Part shown: positions 9,082 through 16,567 of the stretch, in pieces | How positions within the stretch are numbered: position 1 is the stretch's first letter | Layout: the number at the start of each line of letters is the position of its first letter | Assembly (NCBI RefSeq): GCF_008015755.1 | Contig: NZ_SSGF01000011.1 | Coordinates: 1-64,000 of the forward strand | DNA: 64,000 nt | Direction of reading: 5' to 3' | DNA from: Methylophilus sp. | GTDB taxonomy: Bacteria; Pseudomonadota; Gammaproteobacteria; Burkholderiales; Methylophilaceae | The notes under the pieces: generated by a model | What the model was told of the DNA's origin: nothing | The model's input: only the letters and a program-made list of their open reading frames with translations | Database searches by the model: none | Program-made: the position numbers and the translations under genes

Positions 9082-10377
9082 CTAACGCGCAATATTGGCA
9101 AAGACCTTAAAGTAGTCCGGAAAGGTTTTACCCACACATTTGGGGTCATTAATGGTAATTGGCACACCAGCTAGGCTCAGCAGCGAAAAACACATGGCCA
9201 TGCGATGATCATCATAGGTGTCTATGACCGCATTGGGCGTGAGTCGGGCTGGCGGTGTGATTTGAATGTAATCTGCCCCCTCAACCACAGTGGCACCCAC
9301 TTTACGTAGCTCGGTTGCCATGGCGGCAATACGGTCGGTTTCTTTGACGCGCCAACTGGCAATATTGCGTAAAGTGGTGGTGCGCGCTTGGTCCGTGTCA
9401 CCTTGGGCAAACATCGCCATCACGCCTAAGGTCATGGCAGCATCCGGAATATGGTTGCAGTCGAGATCAATTGCTTTTAATGACAGGATTTTTTCGGCGC
9501 GCACATGGTTGTCACCATAGCTGATGCGGCCGCCCATCAAGTTTGCGGCTTCTGCAAAGCGGATATCGCCCTGGATGCTGTGTTCACCCACGCCATTGAC
9601 GGTGACATCTCCGGCCAAAATACCTGCGGCAATAAAATAAGAGGCACTGGAAGCATCGCCTTCAACATATATTTCACCCGGCGATTGATAGCGCGCCGTT
9701 GGAACATGAAAACGCGCCCAGCCATCACGTTGCACGGTGATGCCAAAGCGTTGCATCAGGTTGAGCGTGATCTCGATATAGGGTTTTGAAATCAGCTCGC
9801 CGACGACTTCAATCGTCGCGGCCTGACCGGTTAACGGCAGTGCCATCAGTAATGCTGTTAAAAACTGGCTAGAGACATCACCACGGATCTGAATGGCGTG
9901 GTTGACATCGAGTTTGGCCGGTGAGATTTGCAGAGGAGGGTAGCCCTCGTTGGCAAGGTAGGCCACCTGGGCACCTGCTTGCTTTAATGCATCGACTAAG
10001 TCGCCGATTGGGCGCTCATGCATACGCGCAATGCCGTGTAAGTGATAGTCACCACCAGAAAAAGCCAATGCCGCCGTGAGTGGCCTGAACGCCGTACCGG
10101 CGTTGCCTAAAAACAAATCTACCTGCTTGTTTGGAAAGTTGCCGCCACAGCCTGTGACTTGCCAGGCGTTTTCGCCGATGTTTTCTAGTTTGACGCCTAG
10201 GGCCGTTAAGGCCTCTAGCATTCTTGCGGTGTCATCTGAGGCGAGCAAGTCTCGAATGACTGTGACGCCATCAGACAATGCTGCCAACAACAGCGTGCGA
10301 TTAGAGATACTTTTTGAGCCTGGCAGGGTGATCGCGCCTAGCGCCTCGTGTGCAGCGGGTAAATGCAGTTGTTCCAT
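9082..10377 (-). CDS. aroA: 3-phosphoshikimate 1-carboxyvinyltransferase (EPSP synthase)
   Basis: Sixth step of the shikimate pathway: joins shikimate 3-phosphate and PEP. 431 residues. Diagnostic motifs are [20 protein letters not shown] near residue 18, [16 protein letters not shown] near residue 90, and [20 protein letters not shown] and [14 protein letters not shown] toward the C-terminus. The [10 protein letters not shown] form is that of class I enzymes. It starts 12 bases after tyrA, so tyrA and aroA are one transcription unit. Confidence 0.97.
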   Translation of the reverse strand: MEQLHLPAAHEALGAITLPGSKSISNRTLLLAALSDGVTVIRDLLASDDTARMLEALTALGVKLENIGENAWQVTGCGGNFPNKQVDLFLGNAGTAFRPLTAALAFSGGDYHLHGIARMHERPIGDLVDALKQAGAQVAYLANEGYPPLQISPAKLDVNHAIQIRGDVSSQFLTALLMALPLTGQAATIEVVGELISKPYIEITLNLMQRFGITVQRDGWARFHVPTARYQSPGEIYVEGDASSASYFIAAGILAGDVTVNGVGEHSIQGDIRFAEAANLMGGRISYGDNHVRAEKILSLKAIDLDCNHIPDAAMTLGVMAMFAQGDTDQARTTTLRNIASWRVKETDRIAAMATELRKVGATVVEGADYIQITPPARLTPNAVIDTYDDHRMAMCFSLLSLAGVPITINDPKCVGKTFPDYFKVFANIAR

Positions 10378-10389
10378 AGCAGTGTGTAA

Positions 10390-11259
10390 TTATTGAATTT
10401 TAGACTTGGCCCACTCGTTACGGGCGCGGCTGGCGTGCTTAAACAGCGCGTGTAGTGCCTGACCATCCTCTTGTTCAAGCAAGCTGGTCATCTCGCTCAG
10501 GGCTTGTTGGTAACTGTTGAGCTCACTTAACAGTGCATTTTTGTTTGCTAAGGCGATGTCCCGCCACATTTCAGGGTGGCTGCCGGCGATGCGCGTAAAG
10601 TCACGAAAACCGCTGGCAGCAAATTTGAACAAGAGTTCTGCGTTATTGCGCTTGGCCAAGTCCTCTACCAGGGCAAACGCCAATAAATGCGGCAGATGAC
10701 TCACGGCGGCAAACACACTGTCGTGTTCCTGCGCGTGCATGGTGGAAACGATGGCGCCACAATGCTGCCAAAGCGCTTTCACTTTCTCGACTGCTCGTGG
10801 TTGCGTTGCGGTGTCAGGAGTCAAAATCACATTTTTACCGAGATACAAATTGGCCATGGCAGCGGCTGGCCCACTTTTTTCAGCGCCTGCAATAGGGTGG
10901 CCACCAATAAATTGGCTGACTTTGTCACCGAGCTCAGCCTTTGCATAAGCCATGACGTCTGATTTTGTACTGCCCGCATCTGTAATAATGGTGCTCTCAT
11001 TTAAGTGGGGGTAAATCGCACGCAAAATCACAGGCGTTTGTGCCACTGGCGTCGCAATCAAGACCAGGTCTGCGCATTGTAACGCTTTAGCTACGTCTGT
11101 TTCTGCTGCATCAATCAAACCCAGCTGCAAGGCTTCTTGTAAACTCTGGTCAGAGCGGCCTACGCCGGTGATTTGTGGTGCGTTGGGCTGTTTTTTCAGC
11201 GCCAGTGCCACTGAGCCCCCAATTAAACCTACCCCGAAAATCACAATTTTTTTAAACAT
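10390..11259 (-). CDS. tyrA: Prephenate dehydrogenase
   Basis: NAD(P)-dependent conversion of prephenate to 4-hydroxyphenylpyruvate in tyrosine synthesis. About 289 residues from the chosen ATG at 11259 (MFKKIVIFGVGLIGGSVALAL), which places the nucleotide-binding glycine motif directly at the N-terminus; the frame runs 21 bases further but adds residues the family does not have. The middle part carries ITDAGSTKSDVM and FIGGHPIAGAEKSG, and the catalytic-helix region VSHLPHLLAFALV. There is no ACT or chorismate mutase domain. It lies 72 bases from the left ssrA fragment, which is transcribed divergently. Confidence 0.95.
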   Translation of the reverse strand: MFKKIVIFGVGLIGGSVALALKKQPNAPQITGVGRSDQSLQEALQLGLIDAAETDVAKALQCADLVLIATPVAQTPVILRAIYPHLNESTIITDAGSTKSDVMAYAKAELGDKVSQFIGGHPIAGAEKSGPAAAMANLYLGKNVILTPDTATQPRAVEKVKALWQHCGAIVSTMHAQEHDSVFAAVSHLPHLLAFALVEDLAKRNNAELLFKFAASGFRDFTRIAGSHPEMWRDIALANKNALLSELNSYQQALSEMTSLLEQEDGQALHALFKHASRARNEWAKSKIQ

Positions 11260-11297
11260 AGCTGAATTGTACCATGTCATACAAATGCGCTTGAAAT

Positions 11298-11326
11298 TTG
11301 GCTCGCCAGCTTTTCATGCGTATATT
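11298..11326 (+). promoter_or_regulatory. Sigma-70 promoter of the left ssrA copy
   Basis: TTGGCT (11298-11303), a 17-base spacer and TATATT (11321-11326), with the first G of the tmRNA sequence 6 bases later at 11332. The fit suggests that the truncated left copy is still transcribed and marks the original ssrA position. Confidence 0.7.
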
Positions 11327-11331
11327 GCATT

Positions 11332-11532
11332 GGGGTTGACCCGGATTCGACGTGGGTTGCTAAGCAGTGCAGGGCATACCGAGGATTCAGGTTCCCTCGT
11401 AAATCCATCTGAACAAATATAGTTGCAAACGACGAAACTTTCGCTTTAGCCACTTAATCCCGGCTGAACGCCGCATCGAAGCGCTTCTCGGTCGGGCTGG
11501 GTAACCGGCAGCAGCGTCACCTAGAGAAGATC
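11332..11532 (+). pseudogene. ssrA: 5' fragment of tmRNA gene (ssrA remnant)
   Basis: About 200 bases matching the complete tmRNA at 18866-19230 with roughly one change per ten bases; the match stops near 11532. It includes the tRNA-like 5' end, the pseudoknot region and a tag reading frame at 11425-11457 that would encode ANDETFALAT instead of the ANDETYALAA of the intact copy. The 3' half with the acceptor strand and CCA is missing, so it cannot be aminoacylated or act in trans-translation. The 5' acceptor strand GGGGTTG also no longer pairs fully with the 3' strand of the right copy. It most likely marks the left junction of a genomic island. Confidence 0.88.
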
Positions 11533-11835
11533 TTTGCTTGTGATCTTACGTGCTTTACGTAGACTTGGGCGAGTAAGGCCATTTTCTTGGCGAATCTTTT
11601 CCAAGTAAGGCCCTGCCGACTCTGGCACCTCAACAGTAAACTTTAGACCAAGCTCACTAATAAGCTTAATGACTCGACCTATCTGCGCTGTTTCTTTGCC
11701 GTACTCAACATCACCAACGAAAACAGGACCAACTCCAGCCATGCCGGCTAAGTCATCTAGCCGGATCTTGTGAGCCTTTCGTGTTGCGCGAATTACCTCG
11801 CCCAATTCTGCCATTGTGTTGATTTGGATTTTCAT
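11521..11835 (-). CDS. HipB/y4mF-like XRE transcriptional regulator
   Basis: A 104-residue DNA-binding protein with an XRE-type helix-turn-helix at residues about 8-65 (ELGEVIRATRKAHKIRLDDL, then GVGPVFVGDVEYGKETAQIG) and a short C-terminal extension. This domain arrangement is typical of HipB antitoxins and the y4mF family, which repress their own promoter and usually precede a hipA kinase toxin. No hipA follows: the gene ends inside the ssrA homology, so its last four codons (KDLL region) and stop are made from tmRNA sequence. The partner was probably cut off at the island junction, or the protein is a solitary repressor. Two similar operator-like boxes lie upstream. Confidence 0.8.
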   Translation of the reverse strand: MKIQINTMAELGEVIRATRKAHKIRLDDLAGMAGVGPVFVGDVEYGKETAQIGRVIKLISELGLKFTVEVPESAGPYLEKIRQENGLTRPSLRKARKITSKDLL

Positions 11836-11846
11836 TACATCTCACA

Positions 11847-11872
11847 AAATATACTCGAACCAATATATTTTA
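11847..11872. promoter_or_regulatory. Operator-like box 1 upstream of the HipB-like gene
   Basis: A partly symmetric element (AATATA, core TCGAAC, ATATATT) starting 12 bases before the HipB-like start codon. It matches box 2 at 20 of 26 positions and lies exactly 50 bases from it. Two such boxes before a HipB-type gene suggest autoregulation; inferred. Confidence 0.55.
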
Positions 11873-11896
11873 TTATGAATCCAACATAAAACACAT

Positions 11897-11922
11897 GAAT
11901 ATATTTGATCGGATATATTTTA
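11897..11922. promoter_or_regulatory. Operator-like box 2 upstream of the HipB-like gene
   Basis: Second copy of the ATATA-core-ATATAT element, with core TTGATCGG, 50 bases upstream of box 1. About five helical turns separate them, so bound dimers would sit on the same face of the DNA. Confidence 0.55.
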
Positions 11923-11963
11923 AAGTCGTGACATTCTAGGTTGTACTGATAAACCGGTATGAA

Positions 11964-11995
11964 AGAAAAAAGCCAGCTCCGCTCCGAGCTGGCTT
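11964..11995 (-). terminator. Terminator of the island cassette
   Basis: Stem AAGCCAGCTC/GAGCTGGCTT with a six-base loop; on the minus strand it ends in TTTTTTC. It stops transcription coming from the exonuclease gene at 12102-12638 before it reaches the HipB-like gene. Confidence 0.85.
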
Positions 11996-12101
11996 GCAAG
12001 TGCTATAGGGTTTACTTAATGCGACGAAGTGACATCAGACCCCATCCAAGCAACTGGATTTTATATTGCAAATAGCAAAGTGATAGGTTAAATGTACTGA
12101 G

Positions 12102-12638
12102 CTATCCAATAATCGTTAGTCGCATCACTTTGGCATTATCAAGTGCATGATCTCGTCGTAACTTCTGTTCATCAAAGATATCCTCTGCTCTCCTGTAGTA
12201 TATCAATAACTGCATAGGGCTAGCCATGGGTATGCAGTGTGTTATTCCAGGGAGTACATTTTCTGGCCAAAGATGTTCATTAAATATTCGATTCAAAAAA
12301 TGCAACTTAAAGTCTGGACGCTCTGAACGCAACGCAATAGGTCCATCAAACTGCTTGAACCATGTACTAAGATGCTCTCTGATTTGTTCAAACGTCATCC
12401 GGGCATAGATGGCACTGTAATCTAATTCTACTGATAGCTCAGATGCATCTAGCAATGGAAGAACTTCTTCAATGACGTATTGGCAACAATCGGATTGTGT
12501 GTAACCTTCAGTCAGTTCCGCGTAAAAAGTTTTGGTGCCCGTTTCGTCAACTAATCCAATGCTAATTAGCTGAATGTCATTGAGATTAGATTTAAAAGCA
12601 GTGTATTCAGTATCTAGATAAATAATAATCGTACGCAT
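12102..12638 (-). CDS. DEDDh 3'-5' exonuclease-like protein A (degenerate motif II)
   Basis: 178 residues with a ribonuclease H-like exonuclease fold of the Rv2179c-like 3'-5' exoribonuclease kind. Motif I is IIIYLDTEYT (Asp-x-Glu) at residues 4-13, and motif III is RRDHALDNAKVMRL with His and Asp near the C-terminus. In its paralog at 13513-14058 the middle catalytic Asp is in PNFDW; the aligned segment here is PDFKL, so that Asp is replaced by Lys. It may therefore be inactive, or may use the neighbouring Asp. It is the last gene of the cassette and is followed by a terminator. Substrate unknown; a catalytically impaired partner of the second copy is one possibility. Confidence 0.75.
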   Translation of the reverse strand: MRTIIIYLDTEYTAFKSNLNDIQLISIGLVDETGTKTFYAELTEGYTQSDCCQYVIEEVLPLLDASELSVELDYSAIYARMTFEQIREHLSTWFKQFDGPIALRSERPDFKLHFLNRIFNEHLWPENVLPGITHCIPMASPMQLLIYYRRAEDIFDEQKLRRDHALDNAKVMRLTIIG

Positions 12639-12742
12639 ATAAAAGCCTTATTAGAGAGACATTCGGATATGCCATTAAAGGACCGTGCAAGGTTGTGATG
12701 ACTTATGGCCTAGCGAAGCCATACCTAAATCTTTTGGGTCGC

Positions 12743-13510
12743 TTAGTAGCATCTTTCATCTTCGAGTCTGATAATAAAGTTTGGATTGAAATCCTCATTT
12801 TCATTTCTTCCCAAAACATATCCCCTGGGATTACAGATCACTCTTGTTTGATTGAGTACATAATCAAAACTGTCATGAGTGTGTCCATGTATCCAAAGCG
12901 TACTAGCGCCAAAAAAATCCTCCAGTCTCGATGCGAAGCAAGGTGCCAGTGGGACATTTTGGAATCTTGGAGCAACAGAGTGCCAGCTGGGGCAGTGGTG
13001 CGTGACAACAACAGTCTGCCCATTGTATGGCTGCTCAAAGATCTTATCCTTGAGCCAGGCCTTGGACTCATGATGTAACGCTTCCGAGTCTTCAGCAGTG
13101 AACCTTGAATTGTTCTGCATGATTAATCGAAAGTCATTGAGTCTGTTATTGGCCTCTCGTAAAGAATCTTGGTATTTCGACTCCCCAAACAGCTGAAAGT
13201 CTGTCCAAAGGGTGCAGCCAAGAAAGCGAACACCATCAATGATGACTTCATCGTTTTCCAGGAAATCCACACCATACTGTTCAGCAGATGACCTCAAATC
13301 ACCGAGAACCTTTAACCGATCGCGCTTATAGAACTCATGATTGCCAGCGATATAAACAATTCGACTATCTGGCCAAGTATTTCTTGCCCATGGAATAGCT
13401 TGAGCCCCTGTCCAGATGTCTCCGGCCAGCACAACCACGTCCACCTTATCTAATGAAGGATAAAAGGGAGCAAACTCCAAGTGTAAGTCACTTAAAACTA
13501 ATATTTTCAA
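12743..13510 (-). CDS. Calcineurin-like metallophosphoesterase
   Basis: 255 residues with all motifs of the metal-dependent phosphoesterase superfamily in order: SDLHLE (D-x-H) at 7-12, LAGDIW (G-D), YIAGNHEFY (G-N-H-E), VTHHCPS and IHGHTHDS (G-H-x-H). Such proteins cleave phosphomono- or phosphodiesters in nucleotides, nucleic acids or proteins; this subgroup is not assigned. The start is a TTG codon at 13510 with GGGAG 6 bases upstream, and the gene begins 2 bases after the preceding exonuclease stop, so the two are translated from one mRNA. A 104-base gap separates it from exonuclease-like gene A. Confidence 0.88.
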   Translation of the reverse strand: MKILVLSDLHLEFAPFYPSLDKVDVVVLAGDIWTGAQAIPWARNTWPDSRIVYIAGNHEFYKRDRLKVLGDLRSSAEQYGVDFLENDEVIIDGVRFLGCTLWTDFQLFGESKYQDSLREANNRLNDFRLIMQNNSRFTAEDSEALHHESKAWLKDKIFEQPYNGQTVVVTHHCPSWHSVAPRFQNVPLAPCFASRLEDFFGASTLWIHGHTHDSFDYVLNQTRVICNPRGYVLGRNENEDFNPNFIIRLEDERCY

Positions 13511-13512
13511 GA

Positions 13513-14058
13513 TTAGCTCCCTAATGTAGCAATACGCATTACCTTTGCATCATCTAATGCATGATGACGCCGGTATTCTCGACTTAAATAAGCTTTATCA
13601 GCGATGATGTTATATTTGAGACGTTCATCCCATTGGATTGGAACGCAATTTTGCGGTTGTCTCAAAAGATATCCCGGCCAATATTGCTCATCAAACAAAT
13701 TTTGTACAAACGGCCAATCGAAATTAGGCGCATCCGAAAAACATAAAACAGGCTCAGCGATGTGCTCAATCCATTTTCTTAGATGCTCGCTGCATTCTGC
13801 AAATGTCATTTTTGCGTAGACCGCGTTGTAGTTCACTTGAGCCGGCAGATTGGGCGCGTTAAGTAATGGCAACACAGCCTCTCGCACAAAGTCACTGCAC
13901 TCTTCAATGCTGTAGTGGTCAGTGACCTCGGCATAAAAAGTCTTGTCGCCCTCGTTATTGATTAAACCAATACTGATTAATTTTGGCTCATGATTGGGCC
14001 TAAATGGTTGCGTGAATTCAGTATCTAAAAAGATTGTTTTGAAATTGGAGTTATTCAT
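13513..14058 (-). CDS. DEDDh 3'-5' exonuclease-like protein B
   Basis: About 181 residues, clearly a paralog of the protein at 12102-12638 (shared LISIGL, KTFYAE, VLPLL, AKMTF/ARMTF and HALD-AKVMR blocks). Motif I is TIFLDTEFT, motif II PNFDWPFV and motif III RRHHALDDAKVM, so all acidic residues and the general-base His of a DEDDh exonuclease are present and activity is plausible. I chose the ATG at 14058, which overlaps the stop of the upstream gene (ATGAATAA); a TTG 9 bases further upstream is the alternative. The overlap and the 2-base gap to the phosphoesterase indicate tight cotranslation. Confidence 0.8.
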   Translation of the reverse strand: MNNSNFKTIFLDTEFTQPFRPNHEPKLISIGLINNEGDKTFYAEVTDHYSIEECSDFVREAVLPLLNAPNLPAQVNYNAVYAKMTFAECSEHLRKWIEHIAEPVLCFSDAPNFDWPFVQNLFDEQYWPGYLLRQPQNCVPIQWDERLKYNIIADKAYLSREYRRHHALDDAKVMRIATLGS

Positions 14059-14521
14059 GGAAAACAAAACTGGGAACGCCGTAGTTGCTTCCTAGCCCCT
14101 CTAGATGTAAGCGATTACAAAAATTCATTAAAAGAAAAGTGTCTGGTGCGACGAATTCATTAATTAAATAGTGAGATCCTGATTGAGTCAGTATCACTTG
14201 GTTATCCCTGTCATATCCAATCACCGGTGAGGTATGTACTGCACTTGATAAGGAGCTTCCCACCCGGCGGCCAATCAGAAAGTACGTACATTTATTGAAA
14301 ACTGGATAATTTCTTTTATAGATGAAGCCACCTGCAATTTTGCCTTTGAGATTGCAAATAATTAATGGCATCTGAAGCGTTAGCATGTCCTCAGGTGAGG
14401 CCAACTCAAGGCGTAAAAAGTCTCTATTAAATCTAATGATGTCATCAAGATTCTTGGGGATGTGCTCACCAAAATCCTCATGCAACTTCCTTAACAAACT
14501 GTCATAGCTAGGCTGACTCAT
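14051..14521 (-). CDS. Unknown protein, tandem paralog 1
   Basis: 156 residues; I do not recognise the family. It aligns along almost its whole length with the product of the next gene upstream (14547-14987): both contain LDDII..NR.F..LE.AS.ED, a P-I-x-N-L-x-G strand, YKR, HTS.V..YD, LT.SGSHY and a C-terminal H..G.G..Y.GV.S.F. The predicted structure is mixed alpha/beta without signal peptide or membrane segment. The most striking shared block is SGSHY followed by a variable acidic loop. Its stop overlaps the start of exonuclease-like gene B, so it acts in the same unit. Confidence 0.7.
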   Translation of the reverse strand: MSQPSYDSLLRKLHEDFGEHIPKNLDDIIRFNRDFLRLELASPEDMLTLQMPLIICNLKGKIAGGFIYKRNYPVFNKCTYFLIGRRVGSSLSSAVHTSPVIGYDRDNQVILTQSGSHYLINEFVAPDTFLLMNFCNRLHLEGLGSNYGVPSFVFHE

Positions 14522-14546
14522 CTAGATCAATCTCAAACACAAGCAC

Positions 14547-14987
14547 TCAATAGAAAATTGAAGTAACTCCCAAATAGTTACCAATTCCATCTCGGTGAAA
14601 TATGTAGCAAATATGGAGTAGTAAATTAAAGTCTGGTGCGCCAGTCTCGAAGCTCTCAACCACGTAATGTGATCCGGAAGCGGTCAAAGCCACATTGTTA
14701 ACGTTATCGTATGCAACAACTTCTGAGGTGTGGAAGGCCACCAGATCGCTGTTGAATCCAACAAGACAAAAATATTCAGCATTCTTGCTTGGAACAATGC
14801 GTTTATAGACAAATGCCTGAGTAAGAACACCCCTCAAATTTGTAATAGGAATGTCCGCATGCATTTTGGCTAAATCCTCTGCGCTCGCGTATTCCAATTG
14901 CATGAAGTGTCGATTCTGAGTGATGATGTCATCGAGCTCTTTGGGCAATAAAGCTTCGAGGGTGTCGTTTAAATTATCTTTTTCCAT
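14547..14987 (-). CDS. Unknown protein, tandem paralog 2
   Basis: 146 residues, tandem duplicate of the protein at 14051-14521 (see shared blocks there). It is shorter at the N-terminus and has a clearly different middle section, so the duplication is old and the copies have probably taken different roles, for example as a heterodimer. AAGGAG lies just before the ATG. 158 bases separate it from the zinc-ribbon gene upstream, with an inverted repeat and a stem-loop, so a second promoter may start here. Confidence 0.7.
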   Translation of the reverse strand: MEKDNLNDTLEALLPKELDDIITQNRHFMQLEYASAEDLAKMHADIPITNLRGVLTQAFVYKRIVPSKNAEYFCLVGFNSDLVAFHTSEVVAYDNVNNVALTASGSHYVVESFETGAPDFNLLLHICYIFHRDGIGNYLGVTSIFY

Positions 14988-15006
14988 AAATTTCTCCTTT
15001 TATATT

Positions 15007-15076
15007 CATCTATCTAAATAGATGATTTGCGGATTCATATACAACCCTCAAAGAAACTAAGACTCCTTTGAGGTTG
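15007..15076. promoter_or_regulatory. Inverted repeat and stem-loop between cassette halves
   Basis: CATCTA/TAGATG with a six-base spacer (15007-15024) lies 20 bases before the start of paralog 2 and could be an operator. A second stem, CCTCAAAG paired with CTTTGAGG (about 15044-15075), lies just beyond. On the minus strand its T-tail is poor, so it may be a weak terminator or processing site after the zinc-ribbon gene. Confidence 0.4.
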
Positions 15077-15145
15077 GTAATTACAAGGGATCTTTCCAAT
15101 GCTTTGAATTAGCTCATTAAAACTATTTGTAATCATGCCCATTTC

Positions 15146-15544
15146 CTAATAACGATCCAGCCACGTGCCTGTAATTTTCAACTTGGCTGAATTTGCATTG
15201 CACTCTTTGCAGAATTTGTTTGAGGTATCAAATTTCATAGCTCCGCAATGAGCACAGGTTCTCATCGACTCATGTTTGGCGATAAGAATTTCTTTGTAGA
15301 TATAACGAGCTCTTGTTGTCTTGCCCATATCAACTTCGATGTCCATGAATTCATGGTCTTCGGACACGAGACAAACCAACACTGGGTATCGACCGACTTT
15401 GGAAATAAATCTCTCGAAAATAGGTGCCCATCCCTGCCTGAAACTACAGTTAGAGGCTGCCACAAGAACCTTCATGTGCTCAGTGAGATCCTTAGCATAG
15501 TTACTCGCATTAAACTTCTTTTCTGATTTAGTCGAATCCGACAC
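15146..15544 (-). CDS. Small zinc-ribbon protein
   Basis: About 132 residues, family not recognised. The C-terminal part has two CxxC pairs, CAHCGAMKF and FCKECNANS, spaced as in a treble-clef or zinc-ribbon fold. The N-terminal two-thirds are mixed helix/strand, with FRQGWAPIFERFISKVGRYP and VCLVSEDHEFMDIEVDMG. I prefer the GTG start at 15544, preceded by AAAGGAG at 6 bases; it overlaps the end of the AAA+ gene by 17 bases, which points to translational coupling and a shared complex. It could be a substrate adaptor or nucleic-acid-binding partner of the ATPase; inferred. Confidence 0.7.
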   Translation of the reverse strand: MSDSTKSEKKFNASNYAKDLTEHMKVLVAASNCSFRQGWAPIFERFISKVGRYPVLVCLVSEDHEFMDIEVDMGKTTRARYIYKEILIAKHESMRTCAHCGAMKFDTSNKFCKECNANSAKLKITGTWLDRY

Positions 15545-16478
15545 GTTGTTCTCCTTTCGTGGCTTTTGGGAGATCGGATGCAATCAAATCTGCACGATTA
15601 TTGAATACAGCACTTGTGATGGCTTCATCCAGAGCTAAGCGAACCTCTCTTGGTGAGAGTGCGTCCAGAAACGGCTTGAGCTCCATATTTAACTCAGGAG
15701 AAATCAACTCTTTAAAATCGGAGCTTTCATAGAGCATTTTGTAGACACTGTCGATCACTCCAATCATTTCCAAGGGGGTAGGCTGTTTGATATCAAACCT
15801 TTTAAACCTCGAGAGAATGGGGGCGTGAATCCTGATTTCTTCATTGGCAGTTGCAATCCAATTCACATTGCTAACATCAAGATCTAGAGGTACAGCTTCA
15901 TCTCTAAATTTTTGAGCAGAGTGTGGTTCGAGCAGAGAGTAAAAGGGAGTGATGGGGTTATATCGATTGCCTCCACTGGCTTTATCCAATTCATCAATCA
16001 GGATAAATGGATTGGCAACTTCAGACTCAGCAATAGAATTGATGATGAATCCTGGTCGACCCTCTCCCCATTGGGTATCTGAACCGGAAATAGCAAAATT
16101 TGCAGTAGCAGTGGCTAATGAAATTTCAAAATATGGGAGGTCGAGCAACTTTGCTAACACACTGGCAAAATATGTTTTACCTTGTCCAGGGTCGCCAATG
16201 AGCAATACTGGCTGCACATGAAATGGACGATTGAGCTTTTTTGCGACGAACACCTGTCGCTCGAAATAGCTAATAACTTCCTTGAACTGAGGAAAAGCGA
16301 CCTTTAGAAGCTCAAAATCAATTTCAGTAGCGATAGATTTAAGTGGACGCTCTGGATTCCAGAGATTAGTTAGAAGCTTATGAAACCTTGATTGAAATTC
16401 GGAACTCTTCCGTTCCAATGAATTAACAAACGCTACAAGCCTATCCTTGTCCACAAGGTTGATTGTTCTTTCTGACAT
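15528..16478 (-). CDS. Lon-type AAA+ ATPase without protease domain
   Basis: 316 residues. Walker A is LLIGDPGQGKTYFA (about residues 92-105), Walker B FILIDELDKA (about 157-166), sensor 1 WIATANEE and the arginine-finger/sensor region SRFKRFDI. The order, and phrases such as GRPGFIINSI and FYSLLEPHSAQKFRDEAVPLDLD, resemble the AAA+ module of Lon. The protein ends after the small lid domain (LSPREVRLALDEAI), and no serine-lysine protease domain follows. It may remodel a protein or nucleoprotein target, with the zinc-ribbon protein as adaptor. GGAG stands 5 bases before the ATG. MoxR-like or BrxL-like ATPases are alternatives, but the Lon-like core fits best. Confidence 0.8.
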   Translation of the reverse strand: MSERTINLVDKDRLVAFVNSLERKSSEFQSRFHKLLTNLWNPERPLKSIATEIDFELLKVAFPQFKEVISYFERQVFVAKKLNRPFHVQPVLLIGDPGQGKTYFASVLAKLLDLPYFEISLATATANFAISGSDTQWGEGRPGFIINSIAESEVANPFILIDELDKASGGNRYNPITPFYSLLEPHSAQKFRDEAVPLDLDVSNVNWIATANEEIRIHAPILSRFKRFDIKQPTPLEMIGVIDSVYKMLYESSDFKELISPELNMELKPFLDALSPREVRLALDEAITSAVFNNRADLIASDLPKATKGEQRVGFD

Positions 16479-16567
16479 GACAACTCCAAGCGGTTGCTAT
16501 GAAAAGCAACCGATTAATTAATTTTGGGTTTTTGGAGTTTGTGAGATTATTTTGACCAGCTCACGTT

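Noticed and set aside
11332..11532. Left ssrA as a second functional tmRNA
   Set aside because: No 3' acceptor strand, T-arm or CCA follows; the sequence runs into the HipB-like gene.
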